A DNA stretch of 64,000 nucleotides from Chamaecyparis obtusa (Eukaryota > Streptophyta > Pinopsida > Cupressales > Cupressaceae). The stretch is from NCBI GenBank assembly GCA_027943335.1, contig BSBK01000760.1, positions 1,325,001-1,389,000 of the forward strand, in the 5' to 3' direction. This document shows positions 12,024-25,080 of the stretch, piece after piece. The notes beneath the pieces are model-generated. The model ran no database searches. It worked only from the letters and a program-made list of their open reading frames with translations, and was not told where the DNA came from. The position numbers were made by a program, and so were the translations under genes. How positions within the stretch are numbered: position 1 is the first letter of the stretch; each line of letters starts with the position of its first letter.

Positions 12024-12959
12024 CTATTCTTTCTCATCCTGGATGGCCACTAAGGACTCTACAAATGTATCAAACAAGGTCATAGCTAAGGATGAAGGAC
12101 GCATCTCTTGGGAAGGTTTTCCATAGGACCTAGGTGAGACTAGTAGTTTTGTAAAGGAGTTAATTTGATATCCCCCCATACCAAGGTCTATGGCTTTGAA
12201 CTTATTCTGGCATTGTGCTAAAGTGGCATCAAAATCCTTTGCTTCTCTATTGAGAGGAACAGGAGTCCCTGCTGAAATTGCATTAATAGATAATGTGTTA
12301 TCCCTAGGTATACAAACTTCTACTCCATTATAGGTGAACTTAACACATTGGTGGTAGGTGGATGACACTACTTGCATGTCATGGATCCATGGTCTACCAA
12401 GTAGAATATTATATGCTTAAGGACCAGCATCAACAATCTAAAACAAAATGTCCTTTTCAATGGGGTCAATCCTGACAGTAAGGATGGCCAAGCCTTTGGA
12501 GCTTCTCTCAGCCTCATCATAGGATTTGATGGTGATTTTCTTTTGGGTATCAATAACTTGCTCAAAATAACCTAGTATTTTCAACAAACTCAAGGAACAA
12601 ATATTGAGCCCAGCACCCCCATCAATCAACACATGCCTGACACGGGTCTTGTGGATCATGACTTTGATATGAAGGGAAAGTTTATGTGGATGGCTCAAAG
12701 ATTTGTCATCTTCTTCTGAGAATGTTAGGTAATGAGGGCTAACAAGGTGATTCACCATGGTTTGGAATTGGTCAAAATCTATGTTTTTAGGAACATTGGT
12801 TGCACACAAAGCATCTTCAAGGATACACTTATGTCTTGGAGACAATTCCAAGAGTTCAAAAATTGAGATTTGAGTCGGCGTTCTTTGTAACTGGTCAACA
12901 AGATTATAGCTCATTTTAGGATTGACTGCTAATTTGGTGGTGACATCCTTGGATGTCAC
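12024..12959 (-). pseudogene. Aspartic protease region of element A
   Basis: The minus-strand frame 12,959-12,438 contains VRHVLIDGGAGLNICSLSLL, the retropepsin active-site block with Asp-Gly-Gly instead of the usual Asp-Ser/Thr-Gly. It is preceded by a conserved segment (YLTFSEEDDKSLSHPH). Downstream, 12,377-12,024 continues the family pattern (STYHQCVKFTYNGVEVCI). Element B has the same order at 29,168-28,545. Confidence 0.7.
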
Positions 12960-13058
12960 TTGCTTGGGTTTGCTGGACTAGTTGGAACTAGGACCTCTAA
13001 TAACCATAGGACCTTGACTTTGGCTTCTTCTGACAGCGTTAAGAGCTTGGGATGACCT

Positions 13059-15332
13059 TTGAGAGTGAGGACCCCTAAGCACCACCACATGTTCTTCATC
13101 AAATATAGGAGGAGATCCCACATCATGACCATAAGAATCTTTGTTTCACATCATGTTGACACTTTCCTCGACAATCTCAAGCATATTGACCATGTTTTTT
13201 GCACCTATGTAGGTATAGTTGATTTTGACCTTGCCATTCTTAAGTTTAGAGGTTTCCCCCTTTTCATATTTGGGAAAAGTCTCCTTGAATGCCTTGTGGT
13301 CTGCATTAGTATTCAACCCATCAATCTAAAGTTTTCCACTTTCAATAAGATCTTGAATAAGGTGTTTAAGTTTCCAACAATGCTCAATGTCATGGCCAAT
13401 ACCATTATGGAATTTGCAAAAAGCTTTTTCATTCCACTAATGTGGCTTAACATTAGGTATGTGGAAGTTTGTTGGATCTTGTGGTTGTGCAAGATTATTG
13501 GCAATAAGCATCTTGAAAACATCCTCATAGGAGTCACCCAGTTTAGAAAATTGTCACCTCTCCTTCCTAGGCTTTTCTTGATACTTTGGTTTATGCTCTT
13601 GGTGGTTGGAGGATGTGTTGAGCTTCATAGCTTGAACTGCACTAGAAAAATGGAGGAAACCTTGATCCTTGGGTTAGGAAGAGTCCACAACTCTGTCATT
13701 GACTACTTGCTTATTCTTGTTCTAGTGTGAGTGCTTACCTTTGTCCTTATTGGTATTGTTAGGATTCTGACCATTGTTGTTATTGCTATGTTTGGTCAAA
13801 ATTCCTTTCTCTTTCAAGACATCCTCTATTTGACATGTGGTCTCAACCATAGTATCGAAGGAATCAAAGACCATTTTCCAAACCTCATAATGCATTTCAA
13901 GCACCAAATTACTAACAATGATGTCAATCCTTTCATGCTCAGGAATATTCCTAGAATAGCGAGAGCACAATCATCTCCACCTTTGCAAGAAGGTAACAAA
14001 GGATTCCCCTTGGTTTTGTTTCAAATTGCATAAGTCCAACATAGTGACTAATCTTGACAAGTTGTATGCAAAATGTTGAACAAATTTGTGGACAAGTTCT
14101 TTGAAAGTTTTGACGGGAGGGGTTATGTTGGTAAACCACTCCATGGCTTGGCCTTTAAGGCTCCTTGGAAATAATCTCATATGATAGGAGTCATCTTGGT
14201 GAAACTCAAAACTCATGATATAGAACTAACGCACATGATCATGTGGGTCACCATTGCCATCATACTTGTCATACTGGGGGATTTCAACTTTTCTAGGAAA
14301 GTCCTTCATACTCACACTTTTGTCGAAAGGATTGGGACAAATAGAATCAAGTGAAAAGGAACTTTTAGGTGCCAACACTTTTTCCATCATTCATTTGAGT
14401 TGCTTGATCTCCTCTTCTTCAAAGGGTCCTTATTTTTTGATTCTCCTATCCACATCAAAGTTGTAAGGGACCCTGGTGCCCTTTTTAATCAAGCTCTCTA
14501 GGAACCTATCTTTATTTTGATCAAGATACTTCTCCGCATATTGTTGGAATAGTGGCTCTTGTTGCGTTCTCATAAAATATTGATCATCAAAATTTGCACT
14601 ACTTCCTCCATGTTCAGAGCCATGATGAGCTCATTGGGAGGGTTGTCTTGAGTTCCTAGGAGGTGTTCATCTCCTATGTTGTGAAATCCTCCTTCCTCTA
14701 GGACTAGGAGATCTTAAAGGGGTACTTGACCACCTTCTACTTCTTGGGGTTCTTGAGGGAGTAGAGGGTGGAGAGTTGTTTCCACTATTGGTACCCCTAT
14801 TATTGAATCGGTCATTGAGTTGTTGGGCTAGAAGCCTATCTTGTTCCTCTTGGAATGCTTTTCTTCTCAACTCTAGCAAGGCTTGTTGCTCCTCCTCTAG
14901 GTTTCTAAACCTTTCTTCTTTAGTGGCTTGTTCATCTAAAAAGTCTTTCTTTTCATTCTCAATTCTTTTAAGCCTTTCATTTGCATATCTTGAGGTTGTT
15001 TTGAGCAAAGAGTTGGACCTTGAATGTTTGAACAAGTTGTTAGTGAATGTTGCATTCACATGAGCATCACTAGATTTGTTGTTTTGGTCTTCATGTTGTG
15101 ACCATGCATCTTGGTGAGCTTTCCCATAATGTCTTTCAACTCTTTGATGGGCATCTAAATATCTTGAGTTAATAGGGGGTGATTCAAGTTGATTATCATC
15201 ACCAAATAGCATGTTATCCCTATGTCTTTGGAAAATGTCATCAAGAGTTTTATCCATCGCTTCTCTTTGTTTTCTAGTATAGGTGTAGCTCATGTCCATA
15301 TTTGATTGAGAAGATGGTAAATAGGTACTCAA
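13059..15332 (-). pseudogene. gag of element A
   Basis: The 5' part (15,332-14,667, 221 codons) encodes a charged N-terminal region with a long predicted coiled coil (RLKRIENEKKDFLDEQATKE, ELRRKAFQEEQDRL) and an Arg/Ser/Pro-rich tail. The middle part carries the capsid-type domain: VEIPQYDKYDGNGDPHDHV, then at 14,216-13,971 LFPRSLKGQAMEWFTN and KTFKELVHKFVQHF, then NLVLEMHYEVWKM and an Asn-rich spacer. Stops and frame changes separate these blocks. Plus-strand ORFs in this interval are shadows of this gene. Confidence 0.75.
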
Positions 15333-17896
15333 CTCAATAGGATTTCTCTTTGGGTCAAACCAAGCCTCAGACTTGCTCCTAGGTGATTGATCAAAGATGG
15401 GTTTCTTTCCCTTTCGCTTTTGATGAGTTTGGACTAAAGTTAATTGTTCAAAGACAACTTGAGGTCATTTTCCTTGACTAAATTGGTACCTTGTCATAAC
15501 CAACATGAAATAAAAAGACCCTTGGTGATAAGATGACCCTATGAAACGTCAATACTAAACTAGGATAGTGAAAGTGTTTGATTGTCCAAAAAGAGATGGT
15601 GAGATAGAAAGCTGAAAAAGGTGTAAACCAACACTGCCACAGAGGTGTATAATAAAAGGATAAGTATCCTAACACATATGGACCAGGAGGATGGATTTAC
15701 CAATATATTGAAATTGAAATTGAATTTTGATGGAAGTGAATTGGACAAAACAGTACTGAAACTCTCCAATCATGCTACCAAAGAATCTAAAGGTGTACTT
15801 TTTCAACAAGGATAATTCCTAACTTATCAATGCTAAGCAAGACTACTTTGCATAATCAGAGAACACTAATTCAAGGGGTCTAAAAATAGGAACCCAAGGT
15901 ACAAATAGGTTTCCAGTAATAGAGTAAGTCACCTACTAAAATATGGCCAACTAAGGAAAGATTGAAAATTGCATAAACTAGACAGACAGCAACAAGGATC
16001 TGTGCAACAGTTTCTAGGCTAATAGTATGATAATTTTTGACTAGGTGATATTTTGCAGTAAGTAGTGCTACAATTTCTAGGCAACCTATGTGATACTTTC
16101 TAGGGAAGCAGTGTGATAGTCTTCCAGTGATGAACTATCACATGATAATTATTAGTACAGTGTGCGATACAGTTTTTGGATCATATGACTCTTGACCAGT
16201 GAGTGCTAAAAATCTCAGTTTTAAGGGAAATTTGGTCAAAATTTCATCTTGAAGGTTGGATTTTTCAATTTCAAGCATAGTGATAGTAGTAAATAGATAG
16301 GTTTGTAAATAGTAGGGGATCAAACATTTCATAAAACACTTGCACAAGGGTAAAAGCAACCTTGCCAAGACAAGCAATTTGTGATATCAAAGCAATAAAA
16401 TCCTATGAATGCTACCATGATATTTGATATTTGAGAACATTTACACGGGTAGATCACGTCGAGAACACTTCAAGCACTTACTAGCCTCAAAATTCAATGG
16501 CTCAATACTTAACAAATTGGCCCACAATTGATGCTCCATCACCTCACACAAAGTGGTTGCCCACAATAGATATTGGTTTTGTCGTGGAAGTGCCAATGAC
16601 ACAACCAAAGGAACACATATGGTGAGTAATCTTGGGGTGATTTGGGTTAGTCCACTAGGATCAATCCTTGCACTAAGAAGCTAAGTAGAAAAATAGGGTG
16701 GCTTCTATCTATGGTTCTTAGTAAGGGCTTCCATTTGTAATACCCCTCTTGCTCCCCAAAGGGACTCCTTACCTTGTGGCAAGTAATGAACCTCATGGCC
16801 ACAAGAGTACCTTAAGCATTCTTGCTCATTTTCCTCATGGTCAAAATCTCACAAGTACTCACATCAAGTGAAGACAAGTACTACGTCTACCAAGGTTTTG
16901 TGTCCTTGATAGCCTTGAGTTTATAGTGGGTCAGAATAGCCAGCAAAAAGCTTTTCCCCACTTGGGTCATTCCTCTTGATTGCTCAAGAGCAAGCTCGCT
17001 AAAGGATTCAAAAAGCTAAACAAAGAGTGGATGAATCTTTGAGTGTCAGGATTTATGTTTCACCTCAAGGGTGAAGAGCATAATATCCTAGCTCAAAAAT
17101 TATATCCCAAACACACCAAGAAAAGATTCAATTACCCTCTTTCTTTCAAAATCTAAAGATGGGTCGATATTTTCTGGTTCACCACAAGGGTGAAGAGCAT
17201 ACTTCTCCTACCACCCAAAGATTCCTACAACAAGATATTAAGTGCCTAATAATTGAAACAACTAGTATATGCCACACTCAAAAGAAAGCAATTAAACAAG
17301 AACTTGATTGGGTTTTAATGCTTTGGGCAGCCCTACAAAAATCGTTAGTAGCCCTTGTGCATTTGGAGCTTTGACATGCATTCTTTTAATAAAATAATTT
17401 CAAGCAATAAGATCTTCTACAAGCACAACTTGTTAGCCCTGCAAGGGTTAACACATCAAAAACCAAATGAAATCTGTAAATAGATCCCTATTCTACAACA
17501 ACAAATTAGAAATCTGAATCAAACCAAGTAAATCTTGCAAAGAAATGACAAAAATTTCTCACTGCTAGGCCTGGGTGATATTTTTGTCAGAGAAAGAGTC
17601 GTGCGATATTTCATTCTATACAAGTGGGATACTATATCTTCGTGCGATAATTCCTGATACCTGCATGCGATAGAAAATAGAACAATAGTACAACATAATT
17701 TGCCAAAGCATGCAATATTTTAACTAGTAAAATATCACACTAGTATAGAAGAAACTATTGTACGACACTAGAAAACTATCTCACGATAATTCTGTTAGAA
17801 AAACCAAAGCCCAAATATTGATGAAATAGCAAGCAAATATTGATGAAAAAAAATGATGAAAATGCATAAAATGAAGGACAAAACAATAGTGTTCTA
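15333..17896. other. Untranslated leader of element A
   Basis: Between the PBS and gag I see no convincing coding sequence. The leader contains dispersed 'gtgcgata/tgtgatag' phrases (16,030-16,200 and 17,580-17,800), comparable to the element C leader repeats, and two copies of 'accacaagggtgaagagcat'-like sequence near 17,060 and 17,180. Confidence 0.4.
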
Positions 17897-17913
17897 CCCC
17901 ATGGTGGGTGCCA
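17897..17913 (-). other. Primer binding site of element A
   Basis: The minus strand reads TGGCACCCACCATGGGG four bases after the LTR end ..GTGTACA. It differs by one base from the element C site and keeps the same spacing, which supports both assignments. Confidence 0.65.
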
Positions 17914-17917
17914 AAAA

Positions 17918-18780
17918 TGTACACACTAAATAGTCACTTCTCTAAGTCATTACTTCCAAGGGAATCCATGATTGGGAAACTTTGAGAAAGTGACCTAGAG
18001 CTCCCTAGGCATGGAGTCACAAGGATGTTGATGGTGCTCTCAGCTAGAGCTATTGAAGCATGCAACCAAGCTAGTAAACCACACAATGGGAGATTCAATG
18101 AGATAAGGGAAAGAATGCCAATATCCTCAAGAATCAATGAAAATGCAATACAATGCAAGCTATGCCAAGAATGAAGATGCAAGCTAAGCTATGAAAGGAA
18201 AGATAGAAGTATTACAAACTCTAGCTAATTAAGCTATGTGAGCTAATCAAAAGCATAAAAGACACTAAGCTAGATGCCATGAAAGCTATGATGCAAGAAA
18301 TGAAACTAGAATGATAAAATGATAACCAAAAGCTCCAAAGTCTACAAGAAATCCTCCAGCATAAGATTAGCATAAAAAGGTTAGGATCTAAGAATGAGAA
18401 AAGAGCTCTCCTTTTAAAGGAATTGAAAAGGAATGGACCATGGAGATTAAGAAGCAAAAGATTTAATCAAGGGTGGAGCTTGAAAGAGGAGAAATCCATG
18501 TGCACAAATATCCTCTAATGAGAAAATAAGAGTTGACTTTTGTGTCCATATGAGACAAAAAAGTGTTTTTCTTCTTTTTATAAAATAAGAATAATGCTTT
18601 ATTTGTGCAACTTAGGATAAGAGGAAAGTGGGGGCTTTTTATTTAATAAAAGGGCAGGGAAATTCCTTTTAATTAAATAAAGACTTAGGATAAAATGGTT
18701 AGCCTAAGGAAAATAATTGAAAATGATAGAAATAGGATTTGATCAAGGAAATTGATATAATTGAAAGATGTTGATTTTTG
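17918..18780 (-). repeat. 5' LTR of element A (outer limit approximate)
   Basis: Starts at TGTACACACT next to the PBS and extends rightwards as A/T-rich, non-coding sequence. It is not obviously the same LTR subfamily as in C or B. The outer end is placed near 18,780 because sequence with coding character on the other strand begins at about 18,815; no target duplication was found. Confidence 0.45.
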
Positions 18781-18814
18781 AAAATATTGATTTAGGGATT
18801 TGATAAATTACTGA

Positions 18815-20291
18815 ATGGGGGCCCAAAGTCTAGGCAACCATTTTAGGGTGCATACAGATAGATTTGTTGCCATGGTACCTGATGATAGAGCTTATCATCA
18901 TCACTTGAGGAAGAGCATAAGGGAGGGGAATAAATTTGAGACTCAAGAGGAAGTGGAGTTGCCCCTCCAAATGTGTAAGGATGAAAGGGAACTGTACCAA
19001 GAAGAATTTATCAAGGATGATGAGTTCATCAAGAGTGGCGAATTTAAAAATTTCCTCATCTAGAAGAAGCAACAAGAAGTAGGCAGTCAAATCCAAGTAA
19101 CAAATGGAACTGATTCTAATAACGAGGCTCTACAACCCCTAGGTACATATGATCCCAACTCTAAACAAATTTCTATTGAGGAGGCTAGGGATATTGTGAA
19201 GTCAAGTGGGATGCTTCTTGTCCTAGGACGGGATCTAGCTTTTGCATTTTATTATTGATCAAATGAGAAGGAAACTAGAAGCCTAATTGTCTTATGAGAC
19301 ATAGATAGGGGAGATGATCAAGGGGTATGGATATGATCTAAGATCCCAGACATTAGCTATGTTGTCTCTAGCTCCAAGAACACAAAATACTTCTTTGGTT
19401 AGTGTTGCAGAGAAGATAGAGGGAGACAAGATTATCTAGACTGTGCAAAATAAAACTAACCTTGAAGTCTCCAAGTCTATTACACATTTCACCCATCTTG
19501 ATGAAGCTAAAACTGCACAACTCTCCAATAGATATGGGAAGTTTTTTTATGAGACTATGGCACTAAAAAAGGATAGAGAGAAGGGACCAATGAATATTAA
19601 GGTTCTGGAGGAAGAACTTGAAGATTTAAAGTTCAAACTAGAAGAGGCATCAAAGGCTCTTCCCCCTCTAGTCCCAGAAATTGAAGCTATTGTGCCTCTA
19701 GTGATAGAAGATCCTCATGTACCAGTTGGAATATTTAACAAGGAAAAACATGAGGTGGAACTTGGTGCCCTAGCAAGTATTATGCAACACAAGTATGAGG
19801 TAATAAAGGGAAAAATGGGTCCAATTCATGACTCATTAAAAATGTTGGATAAGACCAATGAAGATGTCAAGACTGCAATGGATACTTTGGAGCCATTATT
19901 CAACATATGGTTTGACATGGGCTCATTATTTAAAAAGTTAGTGATGTTGCAGCCTCATAGGCCTGATATCCTGGAGTCACTTGGGCCAAGTTGGAGAAAT
20001 AATATAACTAATTGGTACAACTTTTTCCTTTTTCAAAGGAAAGGAAAATCAAGTCAGATAAAAAATGGATATGTTCAGTTCTGATTTTAGCAAATATATG
20101 CCTCCAATTCATAAGGAAGATAGTGACATTAAAAGTGTCAAGGAGTGGAAAAGTGATATGAATGCATTAATGATAGGGCAGGAATCCTTTTTGCATGAAA
20201 ATGGTAGTTTGGATATGGACAGGTTTAATCATGATCTGGATGACATGTTCAAAGTGGAGACTGATTGCACAAAGTTTGTTATTGACACCTA
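18815..20291 (+). pseudogene. Unrecognised plus-strand coding remnant, cut by an LTR
   Basis: Coding-like plus-strand sequence appears in pieces: 18,815-19,063 (82 codons), 19,443-20,084 (213 codons) and 20,065 onward, separated by stops and a frame change. The second piece has a predicted coiled coil (VLEEELEDLKFKLEEASKAL) followed by a proline-containing segment. The last piece runs straight into the element B LTR at 20,292, so that LTR inserted into it or truncated it. I do not recognise the family. It could be an accessory retroelement ORF or a host gene fragment. Confidence 0.4.
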
Positions 20292-21567
20292 TGTGTGTGA
20301 ATTTTGTACCTAGCTGTAGACACAACACTTTAGTAAAACATTAGAGGTTGGCAAAAATTGAAATCTGCGAGTAATTGAAACTATGATAACCAAGCAATTT
20401 ACTGCCTTCTAGTAGGTGCAAGTATGATGTTCTCAGATTGAAATCAAGATCAATGACAATGCAACACCTAAACGAAGGATTTAAGATGATGAAAACAATG
20501 AAATATGAATGCAAATTAATCTATATTTTTGTATTTTCTATGCAATAAGAATGAAAAATTATATGAATCTAAGCTATAATGTATGAAATTGAGTTTGAAT
20601 GTAGATTTAATCTAAGAAATGTTATGAATGCATATAAAAATCTATGATATGAAACTATGAATGCTCAAAAAAATAAATGAAAATCTCACAATAGCCTTGA
20701 TTCGCAAAAGATTGATTCTTCAGTCACAAATTTGCCAGAGTGAGGATGCAATTTTGAGGTGTTGATTGTGAAGAGTTGAGCCTTGATTTTATAGAAATCC
20801 AGGGCTTGAGGATGCATTGAGAAAAACCATAAATCACTCTTGATAAACTCAAGTTGATTTTTGAGTTAACAATAAATTAAGAATAAATAAACCCATAAAA
20901 TCATGCAAAAATAGTTTTTATCTCAAAATAGAGTTTTAGTTCACTTTTTCAACTCATCATGAGATGTTGAGTTTAGAAAGTTAACAAATTTAAATTGAAA
21001 GTTGATTTAAAGTTGTTTTAAAGTTGACTGCTTTTTTTGATTGTGCATGATTTAATATGAATTAATTTAATAAATAAAGTGATTTATTCTTAGCATAACT
21101 AATTTTTGAAATAAAATAATTGATTTATGGGTTAATCAATTATTAAATCAAACTTTTATTCAAAACTATATTATTAAATATTGACAATTGACTTTAATTA
21201 ATTAAATAAGAATTTAATCAATTAGTCATGAATTTTTTATTTATTGTCAAAATGAAATAATACAATTTAGGAATAAATATAATTAAATATAATTAAATAA
21301 TTAAGTGGAAGTATTAAATCTGATTAATTAAATATTCAGAATATTCAATTAATCAAACTTTAGGATAAATAAGATTTATCGCCAAATAATTATTAAATTA
21401 AGAATAATTATGATAAATTAGGAATATTCCCTAATGCAAAATTTAGGATAATCAATTTAATTTGATAATGTGCAGACGTGCCTTAGGTTAGGACTTTGAT
21501 GTTGATTTCGTTCGAATTGTTGATATAGGAGGTTAATGAACCTATTGCCCATTTTTGGGGTATTACA
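20292..21567 (-). repeat. 3' LTR of element B
   Basis: A 1,276-bp LTR. In element orientation it begins TGTAATACCCC (21,567) and ends ..TTCACACACA (20,292), giving TG..CA ends. The inner part matches the element C LTR. A purine tract directly precedes it, fixing it as the 3' LTR of the element whose integrase ends at 24,037. The interior (20,980-21,440) is extremely A/T-rich. Confidence 0.8.
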
Positions 21568-21581
21568 TTTTTCCCCTCTTT
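21568..21581 (-). other. Polypurine tract of element B
   Basis: The minus strand reads AAAGAGGGGAAAAA immediately upstream of the LTR start TGTAATACC. Position and composition are those of a plus-strand priming site for a gypsy element. Confidence 0.8.
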
Positions 21582-24036
21582 GAATTACTGTACGAAGCAT
21601 AGTGGTTCAAAGATTAGTTTGTGTTTGATGTATGGAACTAATTTGAAAGATGAACTGATTCTAAGATAGAAACTGATTGAAAGATTTGAAGATGTTAGGT
21701 CTTGAATGACCAAAGATAATGTTAACTATAATAGCAATGAACCGGTGATTACAAAAAAAAAGTGCCAAACCACTTAATTCTGAACCTTATGATTGTGAAG
21801 AAGTGAGTGACCAGTTCTAAACCTGATTGTCCAAATAGAATCATATTGGTATCACATCTTGAACCCATCAGTTACGAAGAACCAAGGAAATAACACTAAT
21901 GAACTGATGGTTATGAAAAGTTGATATAGTTTACAAGATAGATTAGGATACCAGATTGATATGGATCTCAATGAATCTGATATGCCCCAAGACATGATAG
22001 ATTTTCCCCAAGCAATGAGGTCTTTAGATGACTCAACAACTAGACGTGGTTGTTGTCTTGATTACTGAGGAAAGATTGATTACAAATTTAGATTTACAAA
22101 CTTGAATGATATGCAATACCATACCCCATTCGGGATTAAAATTGAAATTTGATAAGAAAAGTTAGCGTTGAATGGTTTAGAAGCATGTTAATTTATTTGA
22201 GAAGTGGTTGTGCACATCCGAGAACACGTTTTGCATCATTTGGAGGTCCTAGAGACCAAGTTTGACTAGATTTTACCATGAGTTGACCATAGTTGACCAA
22301 GTTAAAATTTCAATAGTTTGATGTAAGATAATCAGTTAAGTCAAATTTTGGATTTCTATGATGATTGAAGGTCGATTATGCAAGTAGTTAATAATATGAA
22401 TGATCTCAGATTTTGATTTTGATCCCGAAAAAGGATTCTACTTGTTGTTTCATTATAGGAACCTTCATACAATGCTCAAGCCTTGTGTCATGTTGAGCAT
22501 TTTTGGTTTTGAAGAATCGTTTAAGTGTTCAAGCAATTTGTGAGATCATGTAAAGTGCAAAATGAAATGCAAACCTAGCAACTAGGACCTGGTCGCTGAT
22601 CATGTGTCGATTTGTTGTCATTATTGAACTTTTTAGGTAACCGGATAAATCAATACAACATCCACTAGTTAGGAAACTATGAACATATGAATATTGATTT
22701 GTTTTCTCAAGAATCAATACACCGCCCACTATCTACACAAGCATGGACATATGAATATTGATTATTTTTTTGGAATGTCGGATTAGATATAAGCACCAAG
22801 GCACAAATGCCAAGATGACCTGAATATGATGTCCATTTTGATATAGCAATTTGTATAAGCATCAGAACATAAACATCATGATGACCTGAATATGCCTTGC
22901 ATTACAAACACATCAAGCAATCAAGAGACCATCCTAAATCCAATGTGAATTACCCGTAGTGACCCTTTATCATTCACATCCTTAGGTAAGATCACGTTTC
23001 ACAATAGGAGAAAGAACTCACTCAAAAAGACAATAGTTAGATCAAACTTTCTTGAATTTTCTAGGTATCAATGGTCGAGGTACTCATGGCCATCCAATTT
23101 GAGATAGAGGCTCTTACAGACGGACACCATTTCAATCCAAAATTTCCAAAGTTATTAGATTTTCACATACAAGCAGAAAACAAAAAAAAAGATTATGGCC
23201 CCAGTCATCACTCTCTAAATCCTATAAAGGACATCATCGAAGAGCTTGAAAGGACATAATATGCAAAAATCTCAATGTGAATCAATAATCATACAAGGAG
23301 ATAAAAGCATGAAGTACAGATTATTTTCAATTTGTGTTTGATTGCATTTTTATAGATGCAAAATCCATTCTGGAGATGAGACTGACTCACTGACTCAAAT
23401 GAAGCTTCAAAGGACTCTGACTGGATATGATACATCTAAGATACATTGGAGGCCATAGGATATGACTTTGATTTCCCCCAAGTTTAAACATTTATAGGAT
23501 ACAAATGCTTTAGCTGATTGGTGTACAGACCGACTTATTGAAAATAGGAATGTGTAAACAAATTGGGAGATATGTACAAACTAAAGCAAGACTGAAAGTT
23601 GGGAAAGACCAAGATTGTGTTGATAGATGGAGCATTTTGAAACAAGTGGCACCCATTTGCTGGGTTTTCACCATCTTGTCGGAGATGCTATTTTTGCTAC
23701 CAAGGCGCCTGTTTCCAAGTTTTCACCAAGGCACTTTTTTCTTTTTCTCATTTTTTTGTATATTTCATTTTTTCAAATTTTTTGTACTTTTGATATTTTT
23801 TACTTTTTTTGTGAATCATCAAGGTGCCTATTGCTAGGTTTTCACCAAGATGTTCATTTTTTCAGGACTTTTTCTAATTTTTCTAATTTTTTTAGGACAT
23901 TTTACCATAGACTGAATGCCTTAGGCATAGAATTTCTTCAAATGGAGAATGTTGATTGGTTCTTGGATCTTTTCTCCTTCACTCATTAAGAGTTGATAGG
24001 CATCAAAGCCAAAAGTAGCAGTGATTACAAAGGGAC
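21582..24036 (-). other. 3' untranslated region of element B
   Basis: No recognisable gene lies between integrase and the PPT. The proximal part (23,696-23,900) carries the T-rich 'accaaggcgcctgtttcc' segment shared with elements A and C, with a second degenerate copy about 130 bases on. The rest is A/T-rich, with dispersed 'gaactgattc/aaccgatg'-type words. Confidence 0.45.
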
Positions 24037-25080
24037 CTAGCCAGTTGGGTTCAAACTTCCCCTTGCATTCTCTATGTGATTGATTTTTAGGATTCTCTCT
24101 CTCGAGACTAGATCGCCAACCTGAAATTCTCTATGTCTGACTTTCTTGTTGTAGCCTCTAGACATTCTCTTTTGATATAATCTGAGATGATCATACACTA
24201 TTTTTATGTGCTCATCTAGTACTTCAAGTTCTTGCAACCTAGACACTCTGTAGTCATCATCAGTTACTAGACCATGCATTTTGATTCTTAGTGATGGGAT
24301 TTCAACCTCAATAGGTAGTACCACTTCAGAGCCATAAACTAAAGTGAATGGTGTAGCCCCAATGGGTGTTCTGATACTTGTTTTATAGGCCCAAAGAGAT
24401 GGATTGATCATGAGATGCCAGTCTCTTCTTATCTTATTAACTGTACGGTGCAAGATTTTCAATAGATTCTTATTAGTAGCCTCTACTTGTCCATTCCCTT
24501 GAGGATAGTAGATAGATGACCAATGTTGTGTAATCTTGAATTTGGCACATAAATCATCCAAGTCTTTGTTCTTAAATTGTCCACCATTATCTATGACTAT
24601 AGAATGTGGAATACCATGCCAACATATGATGTAGTTCAAGATGAACATAGATATTTGTTTTCTAGTTACTTGTGTTAAAGGGACCACTTCTACCCATTTC
24701 GTGAAATAATCTATAGCTCTAATAATGTGGGTATGCCCATTAGAAGAATTAGGATGTATGGATCCTATAAGATCAAATGCCCAATGATGAAAAGGCCATT
24801 GTGTAGTGAAGGGGATTAGATCTCTCCCTGGAGCATGAATTAAGTTGCCATGCACTTGCCATTTTTGGTAGTTCTTAGCAAACTTGATAGACTCTTTCTC
24901 CATTTCTGGCCAATAGTACCCAGCCCTAATAAGTTTTCAGGCTAGTGTTAAACTGTTTGAGTGTGACACATAAATACCATCATGGACTTCCTCTAACACA
25001 TGTTGAGACTCTTCCCTTTCTAAACATCTAAGTAGGATACCATTTAGACCTTGTTTGTACAGATCGTGACCAATAGTGAC
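24037..25080 (-). pseudogene. Integrase of element B
   Basis: The core frame (24,903-24,037, 288 codons) is open and has the complete catalytic triad: WAFDLIG, IVIDNGGQF and, 35 residues after the second Asp, NGQVEATNK. The C-terminal part follows (RTPIGATPFTLVYGSEVVLP, then REFQVGDLV). The upstream zinc-binding segment (about 25,080-24,904) is in another phase and damaged; YQKWQ stands where element A has CKKCQ, so the second Cys pair is lost. The catalytic core looks intact but the whole protein is not. Confidence 0.8.

Larger units (their letters stand above)
7341..18780 (-). mobile_element. Element A: decayed Ty3/gypsy (Tat-like) retrotransposon
   Basis: A minus-strand element with the order 5' LTR (17,918 to about 18,780), PBS (17,897-17,913), leader, gag (15,332-13,059), protease (12,959-12,024), linker (11,984-10,845), RT (10,640-9,960), RNase H and second RNase H (9,930-9,050) and integrase (9,035-7,818). 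The domain order with a second RNase H before integrase is that of the Tat clade. Many stops are present, mostly TAG, and a catalytic integrase residue is changed, so it is inactive. The 3' LTR is not identifiable and the outer limit of the 5' LTR is approximate. Confidence 0.75.

Noticed and set aside
13059..14033. Long plus-strand ORFs of 223 and 100 codons
   Set aside because: They lie antisense to element A gag, which has clear capsid motifs on the minus strand; the plus-strand readings show no motif.
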